A stretch of DNA of 64,000 bases from DATBJG01 sp963790545 (GCA_963790545.1 CAWBPA010000017.1:930001-994000), one strand, 5' to 3'. Shown: positions 37,927 to 49,793, counted from the first letter of the stretch. Notes: generated by a model from the sequence alone, not told the origin. Made by a program: numbers and translations.

Positions 37927-39465
37927 CTATCTGCAGAGATAGACCCCATCGGCAATCTTTGGCCCCTCCGGACACGGCTGGCGACTCAAATGAATGGGAT
38001 TGGCCCGATGGGCCGCTACCACCCGGTTGTAGTCGTAAATCCGCGAGACCCCGGTGGCCGCCAGGATGATGCGCTCATCGGAGAGGAACGTCAGCCGGTA
38101 CGCAATCCAGTAATCGGCGGTGCCATATCGAATCTGTCGTTTATCGAGCTCAGCAATCGCCTCGCGGTCTCGATTGCGCGGTGTTCGTGTTAGATACTCG
38201 GCCAGAAGTCGACCGTGACCGAGCGCGCTGGCAAGAGCCCAGATACTTACGAGGATGACGGCTGCCAGCGTCAGTCGGCGACGGCGCTCGACGGCAAAAA
38301 ACGCCGCCACAAGGCCAATCGGGATCAGTACCGAGAACAGATCGTACCGGATGGTAAAGATGGAAATGACGCCGCAGCGGCCGACGGCGTACATGAACGC
38401 GGACGTGAGGCCGGTTGACGTGAGATAGATTGGGAACCTAAGCCGGTCGAGCAGGGTTGGCGAACCTTCCGCCCCGCCCGATTGAAGAAACAGGCGTCCA
38501 GCACCGGCGAGGCGAACGAGAACGAGTACCACGAGAATCAGCATGACGCCCCACAAGCCGGGCATACCCTGGATAGACGAGGCATTAACCCCGAACTCCA
38601 CGACCCCTTGAGGGTGCAAGCCAAACAGCCACGCCCAATGATTGGTCGCGACCGCCCACAGTCCCGCTGGCACGGTCGCCACGTCGACACACATGCGGGC
38701 ATCGAGCTCGGCAAGGTTGGTAGCCGGGGTGAGCACCTGCTCGATGGTCGTCCTGGGTCCGGCAGCACTCGAGAACTGCTTCGCGACATTCACCAACGTC
38801 ATGGTCGCCCCCGCCGCGGCAAGCGCCACCGCGTGCTTCAGCCATGTCGGCGGCTTGAGAAGCGAGCGGTTCAGCAGCTCGACCAGAAGGAGAGCCCCAT
38901 ACGCGTAAATGGTGAACTCACGATGCAGGAAGCCGATCCCGAGCACCAGACCCAGCAATACCGGCCGCTCTCGGGCCAACCAGATGAGGATCACGTACAG
39001 GATTGGTTCGACGCTGCCACCGTAGGCGCGGAGCAGCTCGCTCGCCGTACCCGGCACGGCCAGCGCGAAGAACAGCGAGGCCACGGCTGCAAATGCCGGG
39101 CGAAGCCCCGCTTCCTTGATCAGAATCCGAACGAGGAGCACCGCGACCGCGATGTTGACGATGACGAGCGGCAGTTTGAGCGCGGCCACCGAGGGGCCAA
39201 CCACGCGAAACACCGGGGCCGCCATCCAGGCCTGGACGCCAAGAATGTAGTGCTGTCCGTACATGAACACCGGAAAGGCCCGCAGCTCGCTCAAATGCTT
39301 CGCCATCAGTCCCAGGACGGCCTCGTCCGAGTCGAAGCGCGCTTGTTCCCAAAGCGTAAACACGATCGAGCGGAAGAGCACAGCCGCAACGACGAGGGCG
39401 TACGCAAGCGTGCGTTCGGAAAAGAGTTGAGGCCTTGAATCGCGGGACACGAGAATTGGTTTCAT
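37927..39465 (-). CDS. Polytopic membrane glycosyltransferase-like protein (GT39/ArnT type)
   Basis: A protein of 512 aa with 10 or more hydrophobic helices. The first periplasmic loop has FDSDEAVLGLMAKHLSEL, resembling the acidic DE motif of GT-C (GT39/ArnT-like) transferases that use polyprenyl-phosphate sugars. FMYGQHYILGVQAW follows. A C-terminal soluble tail contains KQIRYGTADYWIAYRLTFLS. GT-C family membership is likely; donor and acceptor are unknown. I chose the ATG at 39465; in-frame starts exist at 39483 (overlapping the divergent xthA start) and further upstream. The two genes diverge with almost no intergenic space. Confidence 0.75.
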   Translation of the reverse strand: MKPILVSRDSRPQLFSERTLAYALVVAAVLFRSIVFTLWEQARFDSDEAVLGLMAKHLSELRAFPVFMYGQHYILGVQAWMAAPVFRVVGPSVAALKLPLVIVNIAVAVLLVRILIKEAGLRPAFAAVASLFFALAVPGTASELLRAYGGSVEPILYVILIWLARERPVLLGLVLGIGFLHREFTIYAYGALLLVELLNRSLLKPPTWLKHAVALAAAGATMTLVNVAKQFSSAAGPRTTIEQVLTPATNLAELDARMCVDVATVPAGLWAVATNHWAWLFGLHPQGVVEFGVNASSIQGMPGLWGVMLILVVLVLVRLAGAGRLFLQSGGAEGSPTLLDRLRFPIYLTSTGLTSAFMYAVGRCGVISIFTIRYDLFSVLIPIGLVAAFFAVERRRRLTLAAVILVSIWALASALGHGRLLAEYLTRTPRNRDREAIAELDKRQIRYGTADYWIAYRLTFLSDERIILAATGVSRIYDYNRVVAAHRANPIHLSRQPCPEGPKIADGVYLCR

Positions 39466-39481
39466 AATATATGGTCGAGAC

Positions 39482-40228
39482 ATGAAGATCGCCACGTGGA
39501 ATGTCAACGGCATTCGCGCGCGCGGGGCCGAGGTCGCAGATTGGATCGCCAAAGAGCGGCCCGACGTATTCTGCCTGCAGGAGATCAAAGCCTCGAGTGA
39601 TCAAATTCCCACGTTGATCCTCGACTTCGACGGCTACTCCTGTCACTGGCATGGCGGCAAGGGATATTCCGGAGTTGCGATGCTGGTGCGGACGGGTCCC
39701 GACACGCAGCCGGACTTTTCCCATCCTGATTACGACTACGAAACCAGGGTGGTCACGGCCCGGGTTCGGGGAGTGCTCATCGCCTCAATCTATGTTCCGA
39801 ATGGCGGGAAGGATTTCGACGCGAAGATGCGCTTCCTCGAAGATCTGGTCAACGAGGCGGCCACATGCCGCCGCAATGGCATCTCGTTGGTACTCTGCGG
39901 AGATTTGAACGTTGCGCGCGCCGAGATTGACGTGCACCCGAAGGAGCGGAAGCCGCTCGCGATCGGTCAGCGGCCCGAAGAACGAGCGCTGCTCGAACGG
40001 GTCATCGCTCAAGACCTCGTCGATGTCGGCCGGACGATGGATCCACTGAACGACGGGTTGTTCACCTGGTGGGCGCCATGGCGCAACATGCGGCAACGGA
40101 ACATCGGCTGGCGTCTGGACTACATCCTCACGAGCCAGGCTCTGGCGGATCGCACCCGCACGTGCCGGGTCGACGCCGCGTTCGGCACGAGCGACCACGC
40201 TCCGGTTGTTGCGGAATTCGATGTGTAG
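39482..40228 (+). CDS. xthA: Exodeoxyribonuclease III
   Basis: A protein of 248 aa, typical of the ExoIII/AP endonuclease family that cleaves at abasic sites and removes 3' blocks. Visible motifs: MKIATWNVNGIRAR, DVFCLQEIKAS (Glu metal ligand), YVPNGG, LCGDLNVAR (Asp/Asn), and the C-terminal GWRLDYILTS and FGTSDHAPVV (His). All catalytic residues are present and the length is normal. It is divergent from the glycosyltransferase gene and followed by repeat elements. Confidence 0.95.
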   Translation: MKIATWNVNGIRARGAEVADWIAKERPDVFCLQEIKASSDQIPTLILDFDGYSCHWHGGKGYSGVAMLVRTGPDTQPDFSHPDYDYETRVVTARVRGVLIASIYVPNGGKDFDAKMRFLEDLVNEAATCRRNGISLVLCGDLNVARAEIDVHPKERKPLAIGQRPEERALLERVIAQDLVDVGRTMDPLNDGLFTWWAPWRNMRQRNIGWRLDYILTSQALADRTRTCRVDAAFGTSDHAPVVAEFDV

Positions 40229-40363
40229 GGTGTCAGCATTAATGAGTTCGCATGGGGCCCCACCCCCATGCGTTGCCGTCGTCCTTCGACTGCGCTCAGG
40301 ACGACCCTGAGCCTGTCGAAGGGTCGCTTACGCTCCGGATCTTGATCCGAAGCGACCGTCTGC
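40229..40363. repeat. Two palindromic elements after xthA
   Basis: A perfect inverted repeat CGCATGGGG-CCCCAC-CCCCATGCG lies at 40249-40272. It is followed by CGTCCTTCGACTGCGCTCAG and CCTGAGCCTGTCGAAGGG (40278-40323), an imperfect palindrome. Related text, CTCGACTTTGCTCGGGGCG..CGTCGAAGGGCG, occurs at about 57902-57946. No gene is visible. Confidence 0.8.
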
Positions 40364-41596
40364 TTAAGTCGCGAATCCCAATCCCTGCCCAAGGGCTCGC
40401 AGTGCCCAGCCCAGTTCCCACGTGGACAGCAAACGTCGCCGAAGCCCGATGTATGGTTGACGCCCTCCGACCAGATCGACCATGACCGCACGGATTGCCG
40501 CGCTCTCGGCGAGGGCTTGCACGACCAGGCGTGAAAACCCTGCATTGAAGAACGCCACCTTGAGTGCGGCCGCACGGCGCAGCTCCGGGACGATGGTGTC
40601 GGTCAGTTGTGAGCGATACGATCGCGCGGGATCGCCCGCCGCCTGAGTGATTGACCGAGCCGCCATTTCGCCCGAGAGCAACGCATAGAAAATTCCCTCG
40701 CGCGTGAGCGGATCCACGAGTCCTGCCGCGTCGCCGACGAGCAGCCAGCGAGGGCCGGCAACCGGCAGGTCCTCGAAGTCGCGCACACGAAGCGACGGGA
40801 TCGGCCAGGAGTACCGATCGCAACGACAGGCAGGGTCGGCAAGATGAGCTGCGGCCATCCACTCTGCGGCCGCGCGTTGGAGACTCTCGACCCCGGTGAG
40901 CGAGTCACCCTGCGCGCAGACGCCAACCGCAAGGTGATCGGCTCGCGGAAACGACCACAAGTAGCCAGGTGGATTGGACACCCATCGAATGACAAGATCG
41001 CGCGACGAAGTGCCGCGCACGAAGTACCCGGTCCCGACCGAGAGTTGGGGACGCGAAAACGGCGTCGCAAACCGACGACGGACCAGACTGTTGGCCCCGT
41101 CGGCCCCGCACACCATTCCGGCGCGATGAGTTCCTGCGTGTGTACGAATCGTCACGCCGTCAGTGCTGGACACGACATCCAGCACACGCTCGGGTACGAG
41201 CCGGGCACCACGTTCAATGGCTGCATCCACGAGCGCTTGATCGAGGGCCGCGCGACTGCTGATGAGCAGTGAACTATCAGGACAGGTTCCGCGATCGATG
41301 AGCGGAACAGAAACGGCATTCCCCTCACGCTCGTGGGCAGGGATGGCAGTCGAGGCCATGGCACGCTCGAAGCGCGCGTCCCGAGCCGCCACCATGGGCA
41401 CGGGCAGGTTTCCAAGCTCCTGTGCGATGAGTGCGACGGCCCGTCCGGTCAACCCGCCACCACAGGGCTTTTCCCTCGGGTGACTGTGATCGAAGAGGGT
41501 CACGTGCGCGCCCGCACGCGCCAGATGCACGGCGGCCCAGGCGCCCGCTGGACCCGCGCCGACAATCGCCACGTCCGGACGAGCGACCGCGCCCAT
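40364..41596 (-). CDS. FAD-dependent oxidoreductase, geranylgeranyl reductase-like
   Basis: A 410-aa flavoprotein. It has Rossmann FAD motif VAIVGAGPAGAWAAVHLARAG, then EKPCGGGLTGRA (the PCGGG hallmark of geranylgeranyl-reductase-like enzymes), GADGANSLVRR, and the second FAD motif WLLVGDAAGLVDPLTREGI. Such enzymes reduce isoprenoid chains of lipids or quinones; the substrate here is unknown. The ATG at 41596 puts the Rossmann motif right at the N-terminus and lies 10 bases after the M28 peptidase stop; the frame is open upstream to 41779 without similarity. It is probably co-transcribed with the peptidase but not obviously functionally related. Confidence 0.88.
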   Translation of the reverse strand: MGAVARPDVAIVGAGPAGAWAAVHLARAGAHVTLFDHSHPREKPCGGGLTGRAVALIAQELGNLPVPMVAARDARFERAMASTAIPAHEREGNAVSVPLIDRGTCPDSSLLISSRAALDQALVDAAIERGARLVPERVLDVVSSTDGVTIRTHAGTHRAGMVCGADGANSLVRRRFATPFSRPQLSVGTGYFVRGTSSRDLVIRWVSNPPGYLWSFPRADHLAVGVCAQGDSLTGVESLQRAAAEWMAAAHLADPACRCDRYSWPIPSLRVRDFEDLPVAGPRWLLVGDAAGLVDPLTREGIFYALLSGEMAARSITQAAGDPARSYRSQLTDTIVPELRRAAALKVAFFNAGFSRLVVQALAESAAIRAVMVDLVGGRQPYIGLRRRLLSTWELGWALRALGQGLGFAT

Positions 41597-41606
41597 GACT
41601 GGTTCG

Positions 41607-43274
41607 TCAGCGTCGCACGCGCGGCAGACCGGCGTCGCGGTCGGCGAGCAACCAGCTCGTCTGGTGCACGAGACGCACCACGCGCGCCATCTTCGCGTAG
41701 TTGATTTTCTCAGGACGGTCGGCAGGTGTGTGATAGTCGGGATGAAGGCCGGTAAAAAACCAGACAGCCGGGACGCCACGCTGCAAGAACGGCCATTGAT
41801 CGCTGCGCTGGATCAAGTTGGCGGGGGTATCGTCGTAACGGCGTTTGATCTCCAGGCCGAGCGTCGAGTTGGCCCGAGTGACTTCGTCGCTCAGTGCCGG
41901 CGTGTAGGAATAGCCCAGGAGATTGACGGCGTTTTCGTTCGACCGCGCCGACTGAACCTCGAGTCCACGGAAGCGGTAATCGGTGTTAGAAGGGACATCC
42001 TCGCTGCGGCCGATCATATCCATATTCAGTACGGCGAGCGTACGGTCGAGCGGCACGATCGGTGCCTCGACATACGCCCATGCCCCGAGGAGACCTCGCT
42101 CTTCCGAGTTCCAGGCCGCGAAGAGCACGCTGCGCCGCGGACGCTCGCCCGCCTCGGCCGCAGTCGCGTAGGCTTCGGCAATCTCGAGCAACCCGGCGAC
42201 GCCGGAGCCGTTGTCATCGGCACCATTGAAAATGCTCGGGCCATCGGCCCCATCGTGATCGAGATGTGCACCAATGATGACCCATTCGTCGCCCAAGCGC
42301 GGATCGCTGCCCTCCACCGCGGCCACCACGTTGCGATCGGCCACGAGCGTGCGCTCGACCGAGGTGGAGACGTTCACCCGAACATCGGCAAGCGGCACCG
42401 GTGTGCGTCCAGTCGTCGACTCCGCGGCCCGAGCCATCTCGCCGAGCGATCGTCCCGTCGGGCGCAGCAGCTCCGACGCGAACTCGCGCGAGATTTCGAC
42501 CGCGGGAATTCGTACGCGTTCGGTCCACGCAGCGAGCGTGTAGCGTTCGATCCGGGGCCTGCCTTGGGGCCAGACGTTGGCCGTCTCGCTGCCAAGCGAT
42601 CCCCCTGTGCTCGGATGGTTGTGAACATCGGTGACAAAAAGGATGGCCGCGGCCCCGTGCGCCTGGGCTGACAGCGTTTTTTGAAGCGGGCTGGCAGCCT
42701 CGGTGTCGAAGAGATTTTTTCGAGACCGGCCGGACCCACTTTCGCCGGGAGCGTGGTCCAGCACCAGCGCTACCTGGCCGCGCAAATCGGCGCCGCGGTA
42801 ATCGTCGTAGGTGCTGTCGGCCGAGACGATCCCAAACCCGGCAAACACGAGCGGCCCGTCGACGAGTCCGCTGTCGCTGAATCGATGCGGGTAAAAATCG
42901 TCGCCCAGCTTCGACACGATGCGTTTACCGGCTATCTGCGCGGTCACTTCGTTGGTCGCGCCGAGCGCGTTGGTCATCAATTGATAGGACTGGTAGTACG
43001 TGGCATCGGACGCGGCAGGCTTCAACCCGAGCCGCTCGAAGCGGGCACGAATGAATTCAGCGGCGAGTTGATTGCCGCTCGTGCCGGTGAGGCGTCCCTG
43101 GAGCGCGTCCGACGCGAGAAACGAGAGGTCCGCCTGCAGATCCTCTTTGCGAATCGACGCGTTCCCCGGCGCAGGTTCGGCCGCGCGGTCCTGTGCCTGG
43201 ACCACCGACACCGCGGCCAGGATGGCGAAAACCGTAATCTTCCGGGCGCGTCGCGGCAAAAACATGATTCGCAA
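41607..43274 (-). CDS. Secreted M28 family zinc aminopeptidase
   Basis: A protein of 555 aa. The signal peptide ends AAVSVVQAQ. A PA-type inserted domain (residues about 130-240) precedes the M28 catalytic core. Zinc and catalytic residues are visible: IIGAHLDHDG (HxD), FNGADDNGSGVAGL (bridging Asp), WNSEERGLLGAW (Glu-Glu), LNMDMIGR (Asp) and the final His in HPDYHTPAD. It should release N-terminal amino acids from peptides in the periplasm or outside. It could start at the Met at 43265 instead. No frameshift is seen. Confidence 0.9.
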   Translation of the reverse strand: MRIMFLPRRARKITVFAILAAVSVVQAQDRAAEPAPGNASIRKEDLQADLSFLASDALQGRLTGTSGNQLAAEFIRARFERLGLKPAASDATYYQSYQLMTNALGATNEVTAQIAGKRIVSKLGDDFYPHRFSDSGLVDGPLVFAGFGIVSADSTYDDYRGADLRGQVALVLDHAPGESGSGRSRKNLFDTEAASPLQKTLSAQAHGAAAILFVTDVHNHPSTGGSLGSETANVWPQGRPRIERYTLAAWTERVRIPAVEISREFASELLRPTGRSLGEMARAAESTTGRTPVPLADVRVNVSTSVERTLVADRNVVAAVEGSDPRLGDEWVIIGAHLDHDGADGPSIFNGADDNGSGVAGLLEIAEAYATAAEAGERPRRSVLFAAWNSEERGLLGAWAYVEAPIVPLDRTLAVLNMDMIGRSEDVPSNTDYRFRGLEVQSARSNENAVNLLGYSYTPALSDEVTRANSTLGLEIKRRYDDTPANLIQRSDQWPFLQRGVPAVWFFTGLHPDYHTPADRPEKINYAKMARVVRLVHQTSWLLADRDAGLPRVRR

Positions 43275-43434
43275 CCGTACGACGAGTATCGGCCTATTGC
43301 AAGCAGACCCGGCAACTCTTACACGGTCGCTGGTAATGTGATGGGTGAGACCCTGGAAGGTCCTGAGTTTTCACCACAGTTCCTGGTGGCGTTTTTGCAA
43401 ACGTCTGTCGTTGTCAACCGACCGGGAGGGTCAC

Positions 43435-43761
43435 ATGGCCAGTGTGCTCTTCGAGTACCAGCCCGTGTTCAAAGGGCCAACCGGCCTGACGTACCGCGCC
43501 CGCACATGCGGATCGGAAATGGCCGATGGCCGGTGGCAAGGGTGGGTTGAATTCCTCCCGCCAAAAGGGGGACGCGTGCTGCTGTCCCCGCGCGAAACCA
43601 TTCAGCCGAATCGCACCGATCTCGCGTACTGGGCGTCAAGGCTGACGCCCATCTACCTCGAGGGCGCCCTCGTCCGCGCGCTGGACCGACGCGGGGCGCA
43701 ACCGGTGCTCGACTCGATGGTTGACAACGACGAGGCGCCGAAGACTGCACCCCCGCGCTAA
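43435..43761 (+). CDS. Conserved hypothetical small protein
   Basis: The protein has 108 aa and starts MASVLFEYQPVFKGPTGL with GGGAGGG six to eight bases upstream; that start is better than the open frame from 43345. Conserved-looking blocks are YRARTCGSEMADGRWQGWVE, LSPRETIQPNRTDLAYWA and LTPIYLEGALVRALDR. I recall similar small proteins with RETTQPNR..DL.YWA..L..VYLEGAL blocks in other bacteria, but know no function. There is no signal peptide and no membrane segment. Neighbours give no hint. Confidence 0.75.
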   Translation: MASVLFEYQPVFKGPTGLTYRARTCGSEMADGRWQGWVEFLPPKGGRVLLSPRETIQPNRTDLAYWASRLTPIYLEGALVRALDRRGAQPVLDSMVDNDEAPKTAPPR

Positions 43762-43842
43762 CTGATTCCCGTCCGCCAGGCCCTTCTACGCACTGCCCGT
43801 GCAGCTTGCCGTATACTCTTCGCCCGACAGCCGGCTGGTCAC

Positions 43843-44118
43843 ATGCCCGACGATCCGAAACAGGTCCTGCTTTCACGACTCCGCGAGCTCCGCGACGCCC
43901 TTGCGGTCGAACACATCAGCGACCAGGTCACCAGAGCACGCCATCAATGCGATCGCCTCGAACACGGCATCTCCCTGGCTCATCCAGAAGGCATTCGATT
44001 TGCGGCGCACACGCTGCTGAGGCTGCTTGATTCCAGCCTTGCGCCCCCCGGATCCGCACTCGCCCAGAGCCGTGAACGACTGCGAGCGGCTCTCGAAGCC
44101 GGAAAGTTTCCCCACTAA
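43843..44118 (+). CDS. Small hypothetical protein
   Basis: A protein of 91 aa, predicted mostly helical and charged (LLSRLRELRDALAVEHISDQ). There is no family I recognise. Third-position GC bias and the tight fit between neighbours favour a real gene, but the ribosome-binding site is weak, so it is tentative. It is in the same direction as the preceding small conserved protein. Confidence 0.45.
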   Translation: MPDDPKQVLLSRLRELRDALAVEHISDQVTRARHQCDRLEHGISLAHPEGIRFAAHTLLRLLDSSLAPPGSALAQSRERLRAALEAGKFPH

Positions 44119-44198
44119 CACTAGGAAAGGTTAAGAGAGGTTAGGAGATGCGATCCTTCCTAACCCTTCCTAAGCCTCTCCTAACCCTCCCCTCTCTG
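44119..44198. repeat. GGTTAGGAG/CTCCTAACC palindrome
   Basis: AGGAAAGGTTAAGAGAGGTTAGGAG and TCCTTCCTAACCCTTCCTAAG.. form a purine/pyrimidine mirror-like inverted repeat between two convergent genes. It could act as a bidirectional transcript end. It does not match the other repeat families. Confidence 0.7.
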
Positions 44199-46214
<2,016 letters not shown>

Positions 46215-46417
46215 AGCAGCTAACCTCCTGGGTACTGAATCTAAGGTCCGTTGCAAGATTTCCAGCGGCGCATCGTAGCGCAGGCCTTCAGGCCTGCTTT
46301 GAGGCGCCGGGCAGGTCTAAAGGCCTGCGCTACGTACGATTTTGCAACGCACTCAATAAATGATAGGAGAGATGGGGGGAGATAAGGAAGATGCCGCCGG
46401 CAGGAAGCTGGGACGGA
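46215..46417. repeat. Facing pair of GTAGCGCAGGCC palindromes
   Basis: CGTAGCGCAGGCC-TTCA-GGCCTGC and GCAGG-TCTAAA-GGCCTGCGCTACGTACG at 46271-46338 face each other, as at 15613-15681, with CGTAGC/GCTACG at the outer ends. The remainder has no visible gene. Confidence 0.85.
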
Positions 46418-47799
46418 TTAGGGACGAATGGGATGGCCGACCACCACGAACGCTGCCAGGTTGCGTGGAAGTGAGAACCGCTCACCTGCTGCCAGCGTTT
46501 GATCAGCTAAGACCGCCCCGGTGCCGGGGTGTAGCACCTCCACCCGAATTGCACCGCTGGCGTGAACTGACAGCGTGTCGCGTATGCCGAAAGGCACGAG
46601 CACGACACGTCCTCCCTGCCGAGCAGCCGCGACGTCCACCGGCCCGAGGGCCCCGTCGGTCTGCAGCCGCAACGGGTTGGTCTCGGCCGTCGGGTCGACG
46701 CGCGACCAGCCAGGCAAGTCGGCTGGGAAGTGCTTTTTCAGCGCGGCAAAGCCGTGCAGCATTTCATCGACCCGCGGAAGGTCCGCAAGATTCGCAGCGC
46801 GTTTGAGCGCACGGTCACTCTTGCCGCCGCCCCGCACCCCGGGGCCGGTATGCCACACGTAGATTGGAAGTCCCGCGGTGAACGTGACGGCCGCGCCGGT
46901 CAGGACGTGAATGGGATCGCCTTCGGATGCGACCGACGATTGCGGACCGACGGGTTCACCGTTCGCCGCAACGTCAGGCAGGCCAGCCCGACAGGCGGCG
47001 AAGAGATCCGGCCATTTCAATGGCTGGCGTACCGGACCCCATCGTCCGTCGCCGGTCTCGACATTGCGATCGAAGTGAAGGGTCAGAAAGTCTGCGGCTC
47101 CGGCGCCGTAAATCGACGCCAGACCCTTTCCACATTGCAGCGGAGGCGGCGGCGAGGTGAGCGTGATGGGAATCTCAGGTGCGAGCGTTGAGCGATCGGC
47201 CCAGCGCCTGCAGTTCCTCGAGCCGATCGCCAAAGCCGTTCTGCCACCCTTCGTTCGCGACCTCGATGAACAGAATCTTGTGTTCGCGCTCCTTCGACAT
47301 TGCGAGGAACCGATCGACGAGCGCCTGTCGTGCCGCCGGGCTGGTGGTGGCAACGGTATCGCCAAAGATCGTCCAGCCAACCCGCAGACCATGTTCGAAC
47401 GCGAGATCCGTGACGCCAGCGATTGCCGCGTCGTAACCAGCCACTCGCGGATCGGCCGCGCGATCCTCCCAGGATGGGCCTGCCACAGAGCCGAGCATCC
47501 GTACGAACTCGAACCCGTGCGCGCGCAGGAGATCGAAATGCTGGACGAGCCGTGCCCGATCGTGCTGGTAGCCCCAGACACCCCAAAAGAGCGTTGCCCC
47601 AAGCCCCAGAAACGGACCCCTGTCGTCGTGGAGAACACGACCGACCAGGCGGACGCCTCCTCGCGGCGCGGGCTGAGGCGAAGGCGCGCTCTGTCGCGCA
47701 GCAACTGGCGACCCTGTCCCCACGGTCGATGAGCGCAGGTGTCGAATGCGACAGGATGACGAGTCCTGCAACCGAGAGCGCCGCCAGCCTCAATGCCAT
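46418..47799 (-). CDS. Secreted glycoside-hydrolase-like TIM-barrel protein (two frameshifts)
   Basis: About 460 aa after joining three frames. A signal peptide MALRLAALSVAGLVILSH starts at 47799. After a break near 47735 comes GPFLGLGATLFWGVWGYQ, HFDLLRAHGFEFVRMLGSVAG and ILFIEVANEGWQNGFGD. The NE pair in VANEGW is where clan-A glycosidases (GH5-like) carry the acid/base Glu. After a second break near 47176 (extra base in CGCACCTGAGATT) it continues EIPITLTSPPPPLQ, ADFLTLHFDRNVETGDG and AANGEPVGPQSS, and ends with a beta-rich domain. I cannot assign a GH family. The start overlaps the ABC permease stop by 10 bases, so it is coupled to the exporter genes. Confidence 0.72.
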
Positions 47800-48827
47800 C
47801 GGAACCAGAGCAATGCAAGAGCAAAGCCGACCACGGTCCAGGCGACCAGGATTGCCAGTTGGGGCGTCACACCAGCCAATGAGGTTCCCTCTATCATGAC
47901 GGCCCGCAATGCATCGTTCAGCGCCGTCAGCGGCAGCGCACGAATCAACGGCTGCGCGCGGTCCGGGAAGTTAGAGGATGCGAAAAAGACGCCGGACAGG
48001 ATCCACATCGGGACCATCACGAGGTTCTGAAGACCCGAGAGACCTTCGATCGTTTGCGGGCGGCTGGCGACGAGAAGTCCGAGGCCGTTGAACGCTGCGG
48101 CGCCGACCATCGCAATCGCCACCACGGCAAGAAGCGACCCGCGGACGACGACATCAAAGACAAGCCAACCGAACACGAGCAGGACGAACACCTCGATCAC
48201 GAGGAATACCATGCGACCCAGCATGTGCGACAACAAGTACTCGCCACGATGCATCGGGGTCGCGAGCAGCAGTTTCAACTCCTTACGTACGCGCGCATTC
48301 ACGATTCCAAAGCTGATGCTCCACATGCCCGTGCTCATGATGTTCATCCCAAGCAGGCCCGGCAACAGCCAGTCGATGTAACGGGATCCGCGGACCATGA
48401 CCGTGTCTTCTCGCGGCTGCCAGGGCTCGGCGCGGCCCGCGGCTTTCATGAGCGCCTCGTGCACGACCAGACGCGCGAGCCGACTTTCCGTCCTTGCCGG
48501 ATCGAATCGATAAGTTGGCGGGTCGCCGGCAATCACGAGCAGCTGTATCACGCCGTTGCGCAGCAGCGAATCCGCCTGGTCGGCCGGTACCCGCCGAACG
48601 TCGATGCCGTCTTGTTCGAGCGTTCGAATCGTGCCTGCCGCTTCGGGCACGTCCACCACTCCCGCCACGACCTGTTCCGGCGGACGGGATCGGAAGGCAA
48701 TACCAAGAGCCAGCGCCATCAGCAGCGGGAAGGCAAACACCCAGAACATGGCCTCCGGCTCGCGCACGAACAGGAGAACCCGCGCCTTGGTCAGCTCGAA
48801 CAACGAAGACCGCGTTTGGCGCGTCAT
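47790..48827 (-). CDS. ABC-2 type transporter permease
   Basis: A 345-aa membrane protein. One helix near the N-terminus (VFAFPLLMALALGIAF) precedes a periplasmic domain of about 130 residues, then five helices near the C-terminus (from WLLPGLLGMNIMSTGMW to TVVGFALALLWF). This is the layout of ABC-2 exporters such as NatB/YhfH-type permeases. The ATG at 48827 overlaps the ATPase stop (ATGA). Substrate is unknown; lipids, polysaccharides, drugs or ions are all possible. The following glycosidase-like gene could hint at a glycan cargo, but that is speculation. Confidence 0.88.
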   Translation of the reverse strand: MTRQTRSSLFELTKARVLLFVREPEAMFWVFAFPLLMALALGIAFRSRPPEQVVAGVVDVPEAAGTIRTLEQDGIDVRRVPADQADSLLRNGVIQLLVIAGDPPTYRFDPARTESRLARLVVHEALMKAAGRAEPWQPREDTVMVRGSRYIDWLLPGLLGMNIMSTGMWSISFGIVNARVRKELKLLLATPMHRGEYLLSHMLGRMVFLVIEVFVLLVFGWLVFDVVVRGSLLAVVAIAMVGAAAFNGLGLLVASRPQTIEGLSGLQNLVMVPMWILSGVFFASSNFPDRAQPLIRALPLTALNDALRAVMIEGTSLAGVTPQLAILVAWTVVGFALALLWFRWH

Positions 48828-49793
48828 GTCTCGCGAAGGTGTCTGCCGGTGAGCGACACGAACACATCCTCGAGCGTTGCATGATGGGTGGTGAGCATCG
48901 ACAGGGTCGCACCGCGCTCTTCGAGCGCCGACAGGAGCGCGGGCAGTGCCAAGTGCACCTGGTCGGCAATCACGACAATGTTGTGGTCCTCGACGCGAGA
49001 CTCCCGCACGCCGGGCAGCCGAGCTCAGCACGGCCGGCGACGGCAGCAGATTGCCCATCGGCCACCGTACATTCAATCACGTGCTCGGCACCCAGCCTGG
49101 CAATCAACGCTCGCGGGGAATCGAGCGCAATCACCTTGCCGCGATCGACGATTGCCACGCGATCGCAGAGGTTTCGGCCTCGTCCATGGAATGCGTGGTC
49201 AGCAGGATGGTTCCCCCTTCCCGCCGAAACGAGCCGAGCAGGGTCCAGAGCTGCCGACGGGATTGCGGATCGAGTCCGGTCGTGGGCTCGTCGAGGAAGA
49301 GCAGGGCCGGTTGATTGACGAGCGCGCAGCCGATGGCCAGGCGCTGCCGCTGCCCACCCGACAACTTCCCCACGAGACTTTTCCGCTTGGGTTCGAGTTC
49401 GACAATCGCGAGCACATCGTCAATCGAACGGCCCCGCGTGTAGAACGATCGGAAGATCCGCAGCGTTTCTTCGACGGTGAGCTTCTCGGCAAGCCGCGTC
49501 TCCTGGAGCTGCACGCCCAGCCGCTGTCGCAGCGCACGATCGCCTCCAACGCCCCATCGTTTGCCGAGGATCTCGACCTCCCCCGCATCCGGACGAGTCA
49601 AGCCCTCGAGAATTTCGATCGTCGTGGTTTTGCCGGCGCCGTTCGGACCGAGCAACCCGAAGCATTCGCCCGTGAAGATTTCGAGCGACAGCCCATCAAC
49701 CGCAATCACATCGTCGTAGCGCTTCACGAGGTCGGCACACCGCACCGCGACAGAAGCATGATCGGGATTTACAGGAACAGGTTGGTTCATCAC
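48824..49793 (-). CDS. ABC transporter ATP-binding protein (two frameshifts)
   Basis: About 323 aa. It has Walker A LLGPNGAGKTTTIEIL, signature KLSGGQRQRLAIG, Walker B ALLFLDEPTTGLDP and H-loop LLTTHSMDEAE. A C-terminal extension typical of ABC-2 exporter ATPases ends HHATLEDVFVSLTGRHL. First break at 49172-49174: an A-run is one short; GAAAAC instead of GAAAC restores DEAENLCDRVAIVDRGK. Second break near 49018: one base is missing between AEL-G and LPGVRESRVEDHN. Both are simple deletions, so the gene is probably intact in the organism. It is translationally coupled to the permease. Confidence 0.9.
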
